This document shows positions 49,356-57,665 of a stretch of 64,000 nucleotides of DNA, piece by piece. The notes under the pieces were generated by a model that saw only the letters and a list, made by a program, of their open reading frames with translations, was not told the origin of the DNA and made no database searches. The stretch is from Clavibacter californiensis (GTDB taxonomy: Bacteria; Actinomycetota; Actinomycetes; Actinomycetales; Microbacteriaceae), in contig NZ_CP040792.1 in the NCBI RefSeq assembly GCF_021952865.1, positions 1,054,001-1,118,000 on the forward strand. Direction: 5' to 3'. The number at the start of each line of letters is the position of its first letter. Position 1 is the stretch's first letter. The position numbers and the translations under genes are program-made.

Positions 49356-50383
49356 GTGGTCATCTCCTCGAAAGCCGCGTCCAGGCGGGCGGTGGCGGCG
49401 ACGAGAGCCGCCGCGGTGGTGGATGCGGCGTCGGCGTGGGCCGGCGCTGCGATGGCGGTGCGGACCGCCCGGTCGAACGTGGGCTCCGTGCTCGTGCCGA
49501 ACTCGTTCGTGAACGCCCCGACCTTGGTGGCGCCACCGACGGCGACGACGGGCGTCGTCAGCATCGTACCGAGGTACATGGCGTGCATGCGAGAGGCGAT
49601 GACGACCTCGCGATCGGCCATGAGCTCGGCCGCGCGGCGCCAGCCGTGGTCGCCGGGCTCGGTCGTGAGCCGGGCGCGGACATCGGGGGACAGGGCGCCG
49701 GCGTCGGAGTCGTCGCCCTGGTCCATCGACACGAAGACCACCTCGCCGAAGCGCTCCTCGAGGGCCCGCACGTGCGCGAGGGTGACGTCGGGGGAGTGCT
49801 TCGCGTTGAGGGCGACCACCGCGCCGCTGCGGCGGTCGGCGGGCGCGGCCATCCGGGCGAGCTCGGGGGCGGCGAAGAGGCTGACGTCGGCGGCGACCTC
49901 GACGGGGAGCTTCGAGTACCCCGCGGCGCGGCCGGCGGAGTCGGGGTCGCGGGTCCAGACGCGGGCGCCGTCGAGGCCCGCTCGGAGGGCGAGGCGCGCG
50001 CGGCGGCGCGTGACGGGATCCGCGCCCACGCCGAACACGGCGAGCGGCGTGCGTCCGGTGCGCGCGATGAGCCCCGTGACGGCCATGAGGCGGGGGAGGC
50101 CCGCGAACGGGCGACCGGGCTGGTCGTCGGCGAGGAGCGTGCCGCCGCCGACGACGACCGCGTCGACCTGGCGCACGATGTCGGCGAGCGCGCGCACGCC
50201 GGAGACGCGGGCACGCTCCTCGGTGGAGTCGACGCGCGCGGTCTGCCCGAAGTCGGCGATCACGGTCTCGTGGCCCGCCCGGCGGAGGCGCTCGGAGAGC
50301 GCGTCGGTGAGGAAGGCGTCCCCGAGGTTCTGCGGATGGCCGGACGCGAGGGTGCGGTCGGCGGAGACGATGAGGGTCCTCAT
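49334..50383 (-). CDS. Polysaccharide pyruvyl transferase family protein
   Basis: 349 residues. GHPQNLGDAFLTDALSERLRRAGHE is the family N-terminal motif, followed by DAVVVGGGTLLADD, PLAVFGVGADPVTRRRARL, VAADVSLFAAPELA, and ASRMHAMYLGTMLTTPVVAVG, the typical histidine motif. It adds ketal-linked pyruvate to sugar residues from phosphoenolpyruvate, which would make the polymer acidic. Overlaps both neighbours in the operon (4 bp and 22 bp). Confidence 0.9.
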   Translation of the reverse strand: MRTLIVSADRTLASGHPQNLGDAFLTDALSERLRRAGHETVIADFGQTARVDSTEERARVSGVRALADIVRQVDAVVVGGGTLLADDQPGRPFAGLPRLMAVTGLIARTGRTPLAVFGVGADPVTRRRARLALRAGLDGARVWTRDPDSAGRAAGYSKLPVEVAADVSLFAAPELARMAAPADRRSGAVVALNAKHSPDVTLAHVRALEERFGEVVFVSMDQGDDSDAGALSPDVRARLTTEPGDHGWRRAAELMADREVVIASRMHAMYLGTMLTTPVVAVGGATKVGAFTNEFGTSTEPTFDRAVRTAIAAPAHADAASTTAAALVAATARLDAAFEEMTTWVRRTA

Positions 50384-51570
50384 GCGTCCTCCTTCCTGAC
50401 GGTGCGGTGGCGGTAGCGGATGAGGAGCGCGGCGATGGCGGCGCTCAGGACGAGCTCCGCGACGAGCGTGACGCCGGCGAGGAGGGCGGGGCCAGCCGTG
50501 AGCGCGGCGACGAGCGTGAGGACCACGGCGACGACGCCCGTGACGATGGTCGCGGTGAGCCGCACGCGCACGAGGCCGGATCCCATCGCGTACGCCATGA
50601 GCGCGTAGTTGCCGAACTTGGGGGCGACGGAGAGGAGGATCACGAGGAAGATCACCTGGTCGAACGCGTCGCCGCCGAAGACCTGCTCGACGGGCTCGCG
50701 GATCAGCGCGAGGATCCCGGCGAGCACCAGGCCGCCGAGCGCGAACCGCCACCAGTAGTCGCGCGCGGGCCGGCCGGCGGCGCGGATCCGCGGGATCAGC
50801 TGCTGCGAGAGCGTCGCGGGCAGGACCTCGAGCGGCTGCACGATGCGGTAGGCGAGCGCGAGCGGCACGACGGCGTCGGCCCCGAGGATCGCCGTGCCGA
50901 GCACGAGAGGCGCCTGCGAGTAGAGCGCGCTGAGGGATCCCGAGAGGCCGAACTCGAGGATCTGCGGGAACACGCGCACGGGCTCGTCGCTGGTCGTCGC
51001 GAGGTCGCGGCGGACGGCGATCCAGGTGCCGGCGGTGACGATCAGCGACACCACGGGGAACGCGAGCAGCACGAGGATCTCGGGCACGACGAGCGCGATC
51101 ACGAGCGGCACGGCCTTCAGCACCACGAGCGCGAGGTCCGGGAACGCGTAGGAGGCGTCGCGGCGGCCGACGAGCAGGGGCGCGCGGATCGTGCGGGTGA
51201 GCGAGTCGAGCACCTGGCTGACGCCGAGCGCGACGAGCAGCAGCACGGCCTCGCCGGGCATGGACGAGGCGGCGGCGACGGTGATCAGCACCGCGACGGC
51301 GGCGCCCAGCGACCCGAGCCCTGCGTGGAACGCGACGGCGCGCGCGTGCACGCTCCGGGTGAGGCGCGTGCGCGGCAGCGAGAGCAGGAAGTTCGCGGCG
51401 CCCGAGTCGGTGATGATCGCGAACGAGCTGAGCAGCGCGAACCCGGTGACGAGGGCGCTCTGCGCCGACCCCTCCGACAGGCGCGTGAGGACCACGAGCA
51501 GCACCAGCTGGAGCACGCGCGTGAGCCCTGCGGCTCCCGTGGGGAGCAGCAGCCCGATCCGCCTGATCAT
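50380..51570 (-). CDS. Polysaccharide flippase (Wzx-like, MATE superfamily)
   Basis: 396 residues, about 12 membrane helices: LLPTGAAGLTRVLQLVLLVVLTRL and ALVTGFALLSSFAIITDSGAANF at the start, then repeated paired helices. It likely flips lipid-linked repeat units. The 4-bp overlaps with both neighbours show it is in the polysaccharide operon. Confidence 0.85.
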   Translation of the reverse strand: MIRRIGLLLPTGAAGLTRVLQLVLLVVLTRLSEGSAQSALVTGFALLSSFAIITDSGAANFLLSLPRTRLTRSVHARAVAFHAGLGSLGAAVAVLITVAAASSMPGEAVLLLVALGVSQVLDSLTRTIRAPLLVGRRDASYAFPDLALVVLKAVPLVIALVVPEILVLLAFPVVSLIVTAGTWIAVRRDLATTSDEPVRVFPQILEFGLSGSLSALYSQAPLVLGTAILGADAVVPLALAYRIVQPLEVLPATLSQQLIPRIRAAGRPARDYWWRFALGGLVLAGILALIREPVEQVFGGDAFDQVIFLVILLSVAPKFGNYALMAYAMGSGLVRVRLTATIVTGVVAVVLTLVAALTAGPALLAGVTLVAELVLSAAIAALLIRYRHRTVRKEDA

Positions 51571-52616
51571 CGCGTCCCGATGCTCTGGTAGGCGTCGTGG
51601 ACGGTCTGCGCGGAGGTCCGCCAGTCGAAGCGGCAGGTGACGGCGCGGCGGATGCGCGCGGCCTCCTCCTCCTCGAGCGGGTCGGCGGCCGCGAGCTGGG
51701 CGAGCGCCTGGGTGATGGCGGACGTGTCCGCGGGCGAGAAGTACGTGGCGTCGTCCCCGCAGATCCAGTGGAAGACGTCGATGTCGGAGACGGCGAGCCG
51801 TGCGCCCGCGACCATCGCCTCGACGAGCGGCAGGCCGAAGCCCTCCGCGAGGCTCGGGAAGACCACGCCGCGCGATGCCGCGTAGAGCACGGCGAGCTCG
51901 TCGTCGGTCACGTAGCCGGCCAGCTTGATGTCGTCCGACTCAGCCATGTCGACGTCGCCGAACACGGCGCTCTTCGCGCCGACCAGCACGAGCGGCGCCT
52001 GGGCGCGGGTCTCCGCGGGCAGATCGAGGTACGCCTCGGTGAGGCGCTTCAGGTTCTTGCGCGGATCCATGCTGCCGACCGCGAGCAGGTACCCGCCGTC
52101 GGTCACGCTGAACCGCTCGAGCACGCGGGCGCGCTCGTCGGCGCCGCGCGGCTCGCCGAACACGGGGCTCGGCGCGTTGGGCGCGACCACGACGGGCGCG
52201 CTGGACAGCCCGAGCTCGCGCACCTGCTCGGCGACGGGCTCGCTCACGGTGACGATGACCCGCGCGTCGCGCAGGTTCGCGCGCAGCAGCGGCACGTGGG
52301 TCACGACGTACTCGCGGCTGTACCACTCGGGGTTGGTGAGCACGAAGAGGTCGTGCACGACCACGATGTGGCGGCGGTGCACGAGCGGCGCGCGGCTCGT
52401 GAGCGACAGGAGCACGTCCTGGCGCGTGATCCACGGCAAGGTCGTCTGCACCCAGAGCCAGCTGCGCGCGCCGGACGACGCGATGCCCTCCGACGGCGTC
52501 GCGCGGGTCACGCCGCGCTTGCCCTCGAGCGCGCGGGCGATCTCCGTCGCGTAGCGCTGCTGGCCGGTGACCCGCTGCCCCGCGTAGGCCTCGTTGACGA
52601 CGAGCCGGCGCATCAT
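51567..52616 (-). CDS. Glycosyltransferase family 1-type (GT4)
   Basis: 349 residues with the GT-B fold: N-terminal VTGQQRYATEIARAL, IVVVHDLFVLTNPEWY, a central GYLLAVGSMDPRKNLKRLTEAY, and the C-terminal FPSLAEGFGLPLVEAMVAG nucleotide-sugar E-x7-E motif. It adds a sugar to the growing lipid-linked repeat unit. ATG 52616 overlaps the upstream glycosyltransferase stop by 4 bp (ATGA). Confidence 0.92.
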   Translation of the reverse strand: MMRRLVVNEAYAGQRVTGQQRYATEIARALEGKRGVTRATPSEGIASSGARSWLWVQTTLPWITRQDVLLSLTSRAPLVHRRHIVVVHDLFVLTNPEWYSREYVVTHVPLLRANLRDARVIVTVSEPVAEQVRELGLSSAPVVVAPNAPSPVFGEPRGADERARVLERFSVTDGGYLLAVGSMDPRKNLKRLTEAYLDLPAETRAQAPLVLVGAKSAVFGDVDMAESDDIKLAGYVTDDELAVLYAASRGVVFPSLAEGFGLPLVEAMVAGARLAVSDIDVFHWICGDDATYFSPADTSAITQALAQLAAADPLEEEEAARIRRAVTCRFDWRTSAQTVHDAYQSIGTR

Positions 52617-53743
52617 GCGGCCGCCCCGTCGAGGCGCGCGCCGTCGTGGCGGACCCACGAGGCGATGCTGCGCTCGAACACGGACGCGTCGAAGTCGGCG
52701 GAGCGGCGGACGCTGTCGGCGGGATCCAGCGCGGCGGCGCGCGCCACGGCGTCGGCGAGGCCGGCGCCCTCCCAGTCGTGCACGTGCACTCCCGTGACGC
52801 CGTCGACGACGCTCTCGGTCGCGCCGCCCACGTCGCTCACGAGCACGCGGGCGCCTGCGGCCATCGCCTCGACGGGCATGATCCCGAAGTCCTCGACCGC
52901 GGGGAACACGTACGCGAGCGAGCGCTGGTACAGCGTGTACAGCAGGGCGTCCGAGGGCCGCGGGACGATCGTGACGGGCACGCGCGCGGCGTCGGCCTGC
53001 GCCCGCAGCTCCTCGGCGAGCGGGCCGGATCCGGCGAGCACCACGGGCACGTCGGCGGCCTCGCCGGCGCGGATCACGAGGTCCAGCCGCTTGTACGGCA
53101 CGAAGCGGCTGGCGCCCAGCAGGAAGCGGTCGGGCAGCGACGCGGCGAGCTCGGCGTCGGATCCGGTCAGCTCGCCCTCCCAGGATGCGGTGTCGCGGAT
53201 CGCGGTCGCGTCGACGGGCGGGTGGATCACGCGCGCGTCCACGTCCCACGCCTTGCGGATGCGCGCCCGCACGAACGCGCTGTTCGCGGCGAACTCGGCA
53301 TGCGACGCCTGCGCCCGGCGCCGGTCGAGCGCGCGGAGCGGGGGAGCGGCGGCCTTCACGAGCAGGTTGGCGCCGCGCTGGTCGAGGTCGGGCGTCCAGA
53401 GGTAGCGCGCCGGGCTGTGCACGTAGACGTGCTGGCGGGTCGCGCGATCCCCGTGGCCGAGGTGGTGCGCGAACAGGTGCGAGCTCGACAGGGTCCACTC
53501 GTACGCGTCGAGGTCGAGCGAGCTCCACGTGAGCGGCATGAACGGCAGGGCCAGCGGCTTGCGCCTGCGCAGCGGCGTGCGGGCGATCCAGCTCTCCCGC
53601 ACCGGGCGGTCGCCGAAGCGGCCCGGGTCGTCGTTCCAGAGCGTGAAGAGGTCGGCGTCGGGGAAGGCGTGCGCGAAGGCGTCGAACACCTTCTCGGATC
53701 CGCCGGACTTCTCGATCCACTCCTGGACCAGCAGCCCGCCCAT
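52613..53743 (-). CDS. Glycosyltransferase family 4-type
   Basis: 376 residues, GT-B fold. VQEWIEKSGGSEKVFDAFAHAFPDADLF begins the acceptor domain; FLLGASRFVPYKRLDLVIRAGEAADVP and YVFPAVEDFGIMPVEAMAAGARVLVS form the donor site with E-x7-E motif. Similar proteins act early in EPS repeat assembly. It overlaps the sugar transferase stop by one base. Confidence 0.92.
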   Translation of the reverse strand: MGGLLVQEWIEKSGGSEKVFDAFAHAFPDADLFTLWNDDPGRFGDRPVRESWIARTPLRRRKPLALPFMPLTWSSLDLDAYEWTLSSSHLFAHHLGHGDRATRQHVYVHSPARYLWTPDLDQRGANLLVKAAAPPLRALDRRRAQASHAEFAANSAFVRARIRKAWDVDARVIHPPVDATAIRDTASWEGELTGSDAELAASLPDRFLLGASRFVPYKRLDLVIRAGEAADVPVVLAGSGPLAEELRAQADAARVPVTIVPRPSDALLYTLYQRSLAYVFPAVEDFGIMPVEAMAAGARVLVSDVGGATESVVDGVTGVHVHDWEGAGLADAVARAAALDPADSVRRSADFDASVFERSIASWVRHDGARLDGAAA

Positions 53744-55218
53744 CAGACGGCCCCGTCCGCGCCGAAGACGGCCTTGAACGTGCGCGCCAGGATGATGATG
53801 TCGCCCGTGAGCGACCAGTTCTCCACGTAGTAGAGGTCGAGGCGGATGGCGTCCTCCCACGAGAGCGAGGAGCGGCCGGAGACCTGCCACAGGCCCGACA
53901 TGCCGGGCTTGATGAGGAGGCGGCGGCGCGCGGCGCTGTCGTACAGCGCGACCTCGCCCTCGCGCTGCGGGCGCGGGCCGATGAGGCTCATGGATCCGAG
54001 CAGCACGTTGAGGAACTGCGGCAGCTCGTCGAGCGAGTAGCGGCGGAGGACGCCGCCCACCTTCGTGATGCGCGGGTCGTCCGTCACCTTGAACAGCGGG
54101 GTGTCGGCCGTGCCCTGCTGCTCCAGCAGCGCGAACAGCTCCGCGTCGGCGTTCATGCGCATCGACCGGAACTTCAGCATGTGGAACGGCTCGCCGTTGA
54201 GGCCGATGCGCTCCTGCTTGTAGAAGACGTCGCCCTTGCTCGTGGCCTTGATGAGGATCGCGAGGATCAGGAACACCGGGCTCAGCACGATGAGCGTGAT
54301 GCCGGAGACGACGATGTCGAACAGGCGCTTGGAGAGCAGCTTGCGGCCCTCGAAGCGCGGCGTCTCCACGTGGATCAGGGGGAGGCCGGCGACAGGGCGG
54401 GTGTGGATGCGCGGGCCGCCGATGTCGGTGAGGCCGGGCGCCATGACGAGGTGGTGGCGGCCGGGCTCGAGCGACCAGCTGAGCTCGCGGATCCGCTCGG
54501 GCGGCAGCTCGTCGCTCGACGTGAGCACGAGCGTGTCGGCGCCGAGGCGCTCCAGCTCCACGAGCGCGTCGTCCGCGTTGCCGACCACGGGCACGTCGAG
54601 GCCGGGCAGGCGCGAGGGCCGGGCGTCGCCCGTGAGGCACGCGCCCACCACGCGGTAGCCGGCCTTGGGGGCGCGGGCGAGGGTCGTGGCGGTGTGGGTG
54701 GTGCTCTCCAGGGATCCGACCAGGAGGATCAGCGAGGAGAACTCGCCGCGGCGGCGCTGGGCCGAGAGCCACACCCGCCAGAGCGCGCGGGACAGCAGCA
54801 GGAGCACGAGCCCGAGCGGCAGGCCCGTGACGATGTAGCCGCGCGCCAGGTCGATCTTCACGAGGAAGGCGACGATGGCGATGATCCCGAAGAGCCGCAG
54901 CGTCGCGTCCGCGACCTGCTTGTACTCCGCCGTGCCCGTGCCGACGATGCGGTAGTCCCGCGTGCTGTAGACCGTGAGCACGAACAGCCACGCGAGGATC
55001 AGCACGACCGAGACCATCGTGTAGGTCACGGCCACGCCCCGGGCGTTGCCGCCGAGGTCGACCGTGCCTGCCGTCGTGCCGAACCACAGGAACTGCACGC
55101 CGAAGGTCGTGAGGATGATGACGATCGCGTCGCTCAGCGCCAGGCGCCGGGCGTAGACGACCCGCCAGCGCGAACCCTCCTGGGCCTCGTCCGTGCGTCG
55201 TGTCTGTTGCGTGTCCAC
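53743..55218 (-). CDS. Polyprenyl phosphate sugar phosphotransferase (WcaJ/WbaP-like)
   Basis: 491 residues. Four to five N-terminal membrane helices, a CoA-binding-like Rossmann central part (LILLVGSLESTTHTATTLAR, LVLTSSDELPPERI), and the C-terminal bacterial sugar transferase domain: KRLFDIVVSGITLIVLSPVF, DVFYKQERIGLNGEPFHMLKFRSM, DELPQFLNVLLGSMSLIGPRP. It transfers a sugar-1-phosphate to undecaprenyl phosphate and so starts the repeat unit. GTG 55218 is the start. Confidence 0.95.
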   Translation of the reverse strand: MDTQQTRRTDEAQEGSRWRVVYARRLALSDAIVIILTTFGVQFLWFGTTAGTVDLGGNARGVAVTYTMVSVVLILAWLFVLTVYSTRDYRIVGTGTAEYKQVADATLRLFGIIAIVAFLVKIDLARGYIVTGLPLGLVLLLLSRALWRVWLSAQRRRGEFSSLILLVGSLESTTHTATTLARAPKAGYRVVGACLTGDARPSRLPGLDVPVVGNADDALVELERLGADTLVLTSSDELPPERIRELSWSLEPGRHHLVMAPGLTDIGGPRIHTRPVAGLPLIHVETPRFEGRKLLSKRLFDIVVSGITLIVLSPVFLILAILIKATSKGDVFYKQERIGLNGEPFHMLKFRSMRMNADAELFALLEQQGTADTPLFKVTDDPRITKVGGVLRRYSLDELPQFLNVLLGSMSLIGPRPQREGEVALYDSAARRRLLIKPGMSGLWQVSGRSSLSWEDAIRLDLYYVENWSLTGDIIILARTFKAVFGADGAV

Positions 55219-55308
55219 TGGTCCCCCGGGGCAGGCGGCTCCGCGCGGGAGCCGGTGGTGTGTGATGGAGCGGCGTGTGCTCGCGTGTGCGGTGGCGGGC
55301 TGGTCGGG
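55219..55308. other. 90-bp gap between phosphatase and sugar transferase genes
   Basis: Leftward leader of the sugar transferase gene: a short non-coding stretch with no obvious terminator; a possible internal promoter or processing site. Confidence 0.3.
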
Positions 55309-56028
55309 TCAGCCCCGGATGCGGGGCGCGTCTGTCCGGGTCACTGCCCGCACCGACTCGAGGATCGACTCGATGGCGCCCCCCGCCTGCTCGCCCGAGG
55401 CGTCGTAGGTGGCCTGCGACCGGCGGTAGGGGTCGACCACGTCGTAGTCGTCCTCCTGCGCCGGCGGCAGGGTCACGCCGCGCTGGGCTGCCACGAGCGG
55501 GATGAGCGCCCGCAGCTGCTCCGGCACGTCGCCGTCGCAGGCGATGTGCTTCTCGTCCCCTGACACCTCGACGAGGTGCTCGAAGAGCGCGGCGAACTCG
55601 CGGATGGTGAAGGTGAAGCGGTTGGCGCGGGGCACCGCGCGCACGACGGCGCTGCGGTGCTCGCGCGCCATGGTGAGCACCAGGTCGACGCCCTGGATGA
55701 TCCCGGGCGTGAGGAACCTCGCCTGGTGCTCGCTCGGATCCCCGCCGTAGCGGACGGACAGCTCGGCCGCCTGCTCCGGCATGCGCTGCCCCTCGGCCGC
55801 GATCGTGCCGGCGCTGGAGAAGCGCACGACCGAGTCGGCCTCGGCGGCGTGGCCTCCGAAGATCGCCCGCACCCGGGCCCGGAGGACCTGCTCGGCGAGG
55901 GCGGAGCGGCAGATGTTGCCCGAGCAGACGAACAGGACGCGGAACGAGCCGTCGTCGACGCCCTCGATGGATGCGTCGCCGAGGGCCGCGCGTGCGGCCC
56001 TGCGGCTCGTGGGGGGGAGTTCCGACAT
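55309..56028 (-). CDS. Low-molecular-weight protein tyrosine phosphatase (Wzb-like)
   Basis: 239 residues, longer than usual because of about 28 extra N-terminal residues and an insert. Active-site loop VLFVCSGNICRSA with Cys35 and Arg41; general acid in DDYDVVDPYRR. It dephosphorylates the tyrosine-rich tail of the kinase encoded immediately upstream, the known control of polysaccharide chain length. The gap to the kinase gene is only 9 bp. Confidence 0.92.
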   Translation of the reverse strand: MSELPPTSRRAARAALGDASIEGVDDGSFRVLFVCSGNICRSALAEQVLRARVRAIFGGHAAEADSVVRFSSAGTIAAEGQRMPEQAAELSVRYGGDPSEHQARFLTPGIIQGVDLVLTMAREHRSAVVRAVPRANRFTFTIREFAALFEHLVEVSGDEKHIACDGDVPEQLRALIPLVAAQRGVTLPPAQEDDYDVVDPYRRSQATYDASGEQAGGAIESILESVRAVTRTDAPRIRG

Positions 56029-56037
56029 GGAGGGGAG

Positions 56038-57450
56038 CTACGCCTTGATCTTCTCGATGGGCGCCTTGGTCTTCTGGCCGTCCTCGTCCTCCGTGTACCC
56101 GTACCCGTAGCCGTAGTGGCCGTAGCCGTACGCGTCCGGGCCCTTGGTCGGGAGCATGGTGATCACGAGGCCGAGCACGTCCGCGCCCACGTTGGTGAGG
56201 TTGGCGATGGCGCTCTTCAGCTGCGTGCGGTGCGTGCGGCCCGCCGCGACGACGACGATCGCGCCGCCGGCGTTCTTCGACAGGATCGCCGCGTCGGTGA
56301 CGGGGAGCAGCGGCGGGGCGTCGATGAGCACCACGTCGTAGCGCGCCTCGAGGTCCTGCAGCAGGCGGGCCATGCCCTGCGAGCCGAGCAGCTCGGACGG
56401 GTTCGGCGGGATCTGGCCCGCGGGGAGGATCGAGAGCATGCCCGAGCCCCAGGGCTGGATGACGTCCTCGATCTCGGCGCGGCCGATGAGGATGTCGGTG
56501 AGGCCCACGGCGCCCTCGAGGCCCATGTAGGAGGCCAGGCGCGGACGGCGGAGGTCGGCGTCGATGAGGACGACCTTGATGCCAGAGTCGGCCAGCGCCA
56601 GCGCGAGGTTCGAGCTGGTGGTCGACTTGCCCTCGCCCTGGATGGAGGAGGTGATGACGAAGCTGCGCGAGCGGCCGCCGAACTCGAGGAACTGGAGGTT
56701 CGTGCGGAGGCTTCGGAAGGACTCGGCGCGGGGGCTCCGCGGGTCGTCCTGGACGATGAGGGGACGCTCGGTCGCCTTCGGGTCGTACGCGATGCCGCCG
56801 AGGATCGGCTTGGTCGTGACCAGCTCCACGTCGCGCTCGCCGCGGATGCGGTTGTCGAGCGTCTCGCGGAGGAGGCTGACGCCCACGCCGATGAGGAGGC
56901 CGATGAGCGCGCCCACGATGATGTTGACGGGCAGGTTCGGCGACGACGGCGACTCGGGGATCTCCGCCTGCTCGAGCTGCGTGATCTGCACCTGCGGCGT
57001 GCCCTCGATGGTCTCGGGCACGAGCGTGCCGACGACGGCCTTGAGGCTCTCGCCGATGGCGTCCGCGAGCGTCGCGGCGTCCTGGCGGGACTGGTCCTTG
57101 ACCGTGATGTCGATGATCGTGGTGTCGAGCGGCGCGGAGGCGCGGACCGACTCGGCCAGCTCGCGCGACGTGACGTCGAGCCCGAACTGGTCGATGACGG
57201 GCTGGAGCACGGCGCGGGTCGTGACGACGTCCGCGTAGCTCTTCACCGCCTGGGTGATGAAGTTGTTGCCCTGCTGCAGGTCCTGCACGTTGGAGGAGCT
57301 GCTCTGGGCGACGTACATCTTGGTCGACGCCTCGTACTCGGGGGTCTGGAGGAGCGAGAACGCCGCCGCGGCGCCCACCCCGACCAAGAGCGTCAGGATG
57401 ATGAGCACCGCGCCCCTACGCAGCATCCGAATGAAGTCACGGAGCGCCAT
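56038..57450 (-). CDS. Chain-length determinant/tyrosine kinase (Wzc-like BY-kinase)
   Basis: 470 residues. Wzz-type domain between membrane helices at about 10-32 and 170-192, then a BY-kinase domain: Walker A SSIQGEGKSTTSSNLA, Walker A' VVLIDADLRRP, Walker B YDVVLIDAPP. The C-terminus has a tyrosine cluster YGYGHYGYGYGYTEDED, the autophosphorylation tail. Regulates EPS polymerisation and export. ATG 57450 is preceded by GGGAAGGG at about 8-10 nt. First gene of the leftward operon. Confidence 0.95.
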   Translation of the reverse strand: MALRDFIRMLRRGAVLIILTLLVGVGAAAAFSLLQTPEYEASTKMYVAQSSSSNVQDLQQGNNFITQAVKSYADVVTTRAVLQPVIDQFGLDVTSRELAESVRASAPLDTTIIDITVKDQSRQDAATLADAIGESLKAVVGTLVPETIEGTPQVQITQLEQAEIPESPSSPNLPVNIIVGALIGLLIGVGVSLLRETLDNRIRGERDVELVTTKPILGGIAYDPKATERPLIVQDDPRSPRAESFRSLRTNLQFLEFGGRSRSFVITSSIQGEGKSTTSSNLALALADSGIKVVLIDADLRRPRLASYMGLEGAVGLTDILIGRAEIEDVIQPWGSGMLSILPAGQIPPNPSELLGSQGMARLLQDLEARYDVVLIDAPPLLPVTDAAILSKNAGGAIVVVAAGRTHRTQLKSAIANLTNVGADVLGLVITMLPTKGPDAYGYGHYGYGYGYTEDEDGQKTKAPIEKIKA

Positions 57451-57665
57451 AACTAAGAACCCTTCCCCAAAAAGCACACAGGCGCGGAGTGTCCGCATAC
57501 GTGGGATATCCACAGCCTCGGCTGTCTATCATCACACAGCTCAGGAGTGGTGCTAGCAGCCCGGGACGCCCCCGTCCGGGGCATGGTAGGCCCCGTGACG
57601 CCCTGTTAGGGTCGCTCAGACAGCAGTGCTGCACGGCGGTACACGAGTGAGTAGGGACCTGGGCC
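57451..57665. promoter_or_regulatory. 215-bp divergent regulatory region of the polysaccharide locus
   Basis: The least GC-rich stretch of the locus. It contains the dyad ACAGCC-TC-GGCTGT (57512-57525), a GGATATCC core at about 57504-57511, and near the rightward gene GGGGC-rich elements. Promoters for both the kinase operon and the acyltransferase are expected here; I cannot assign exact boxes. Confidence 0.5.
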
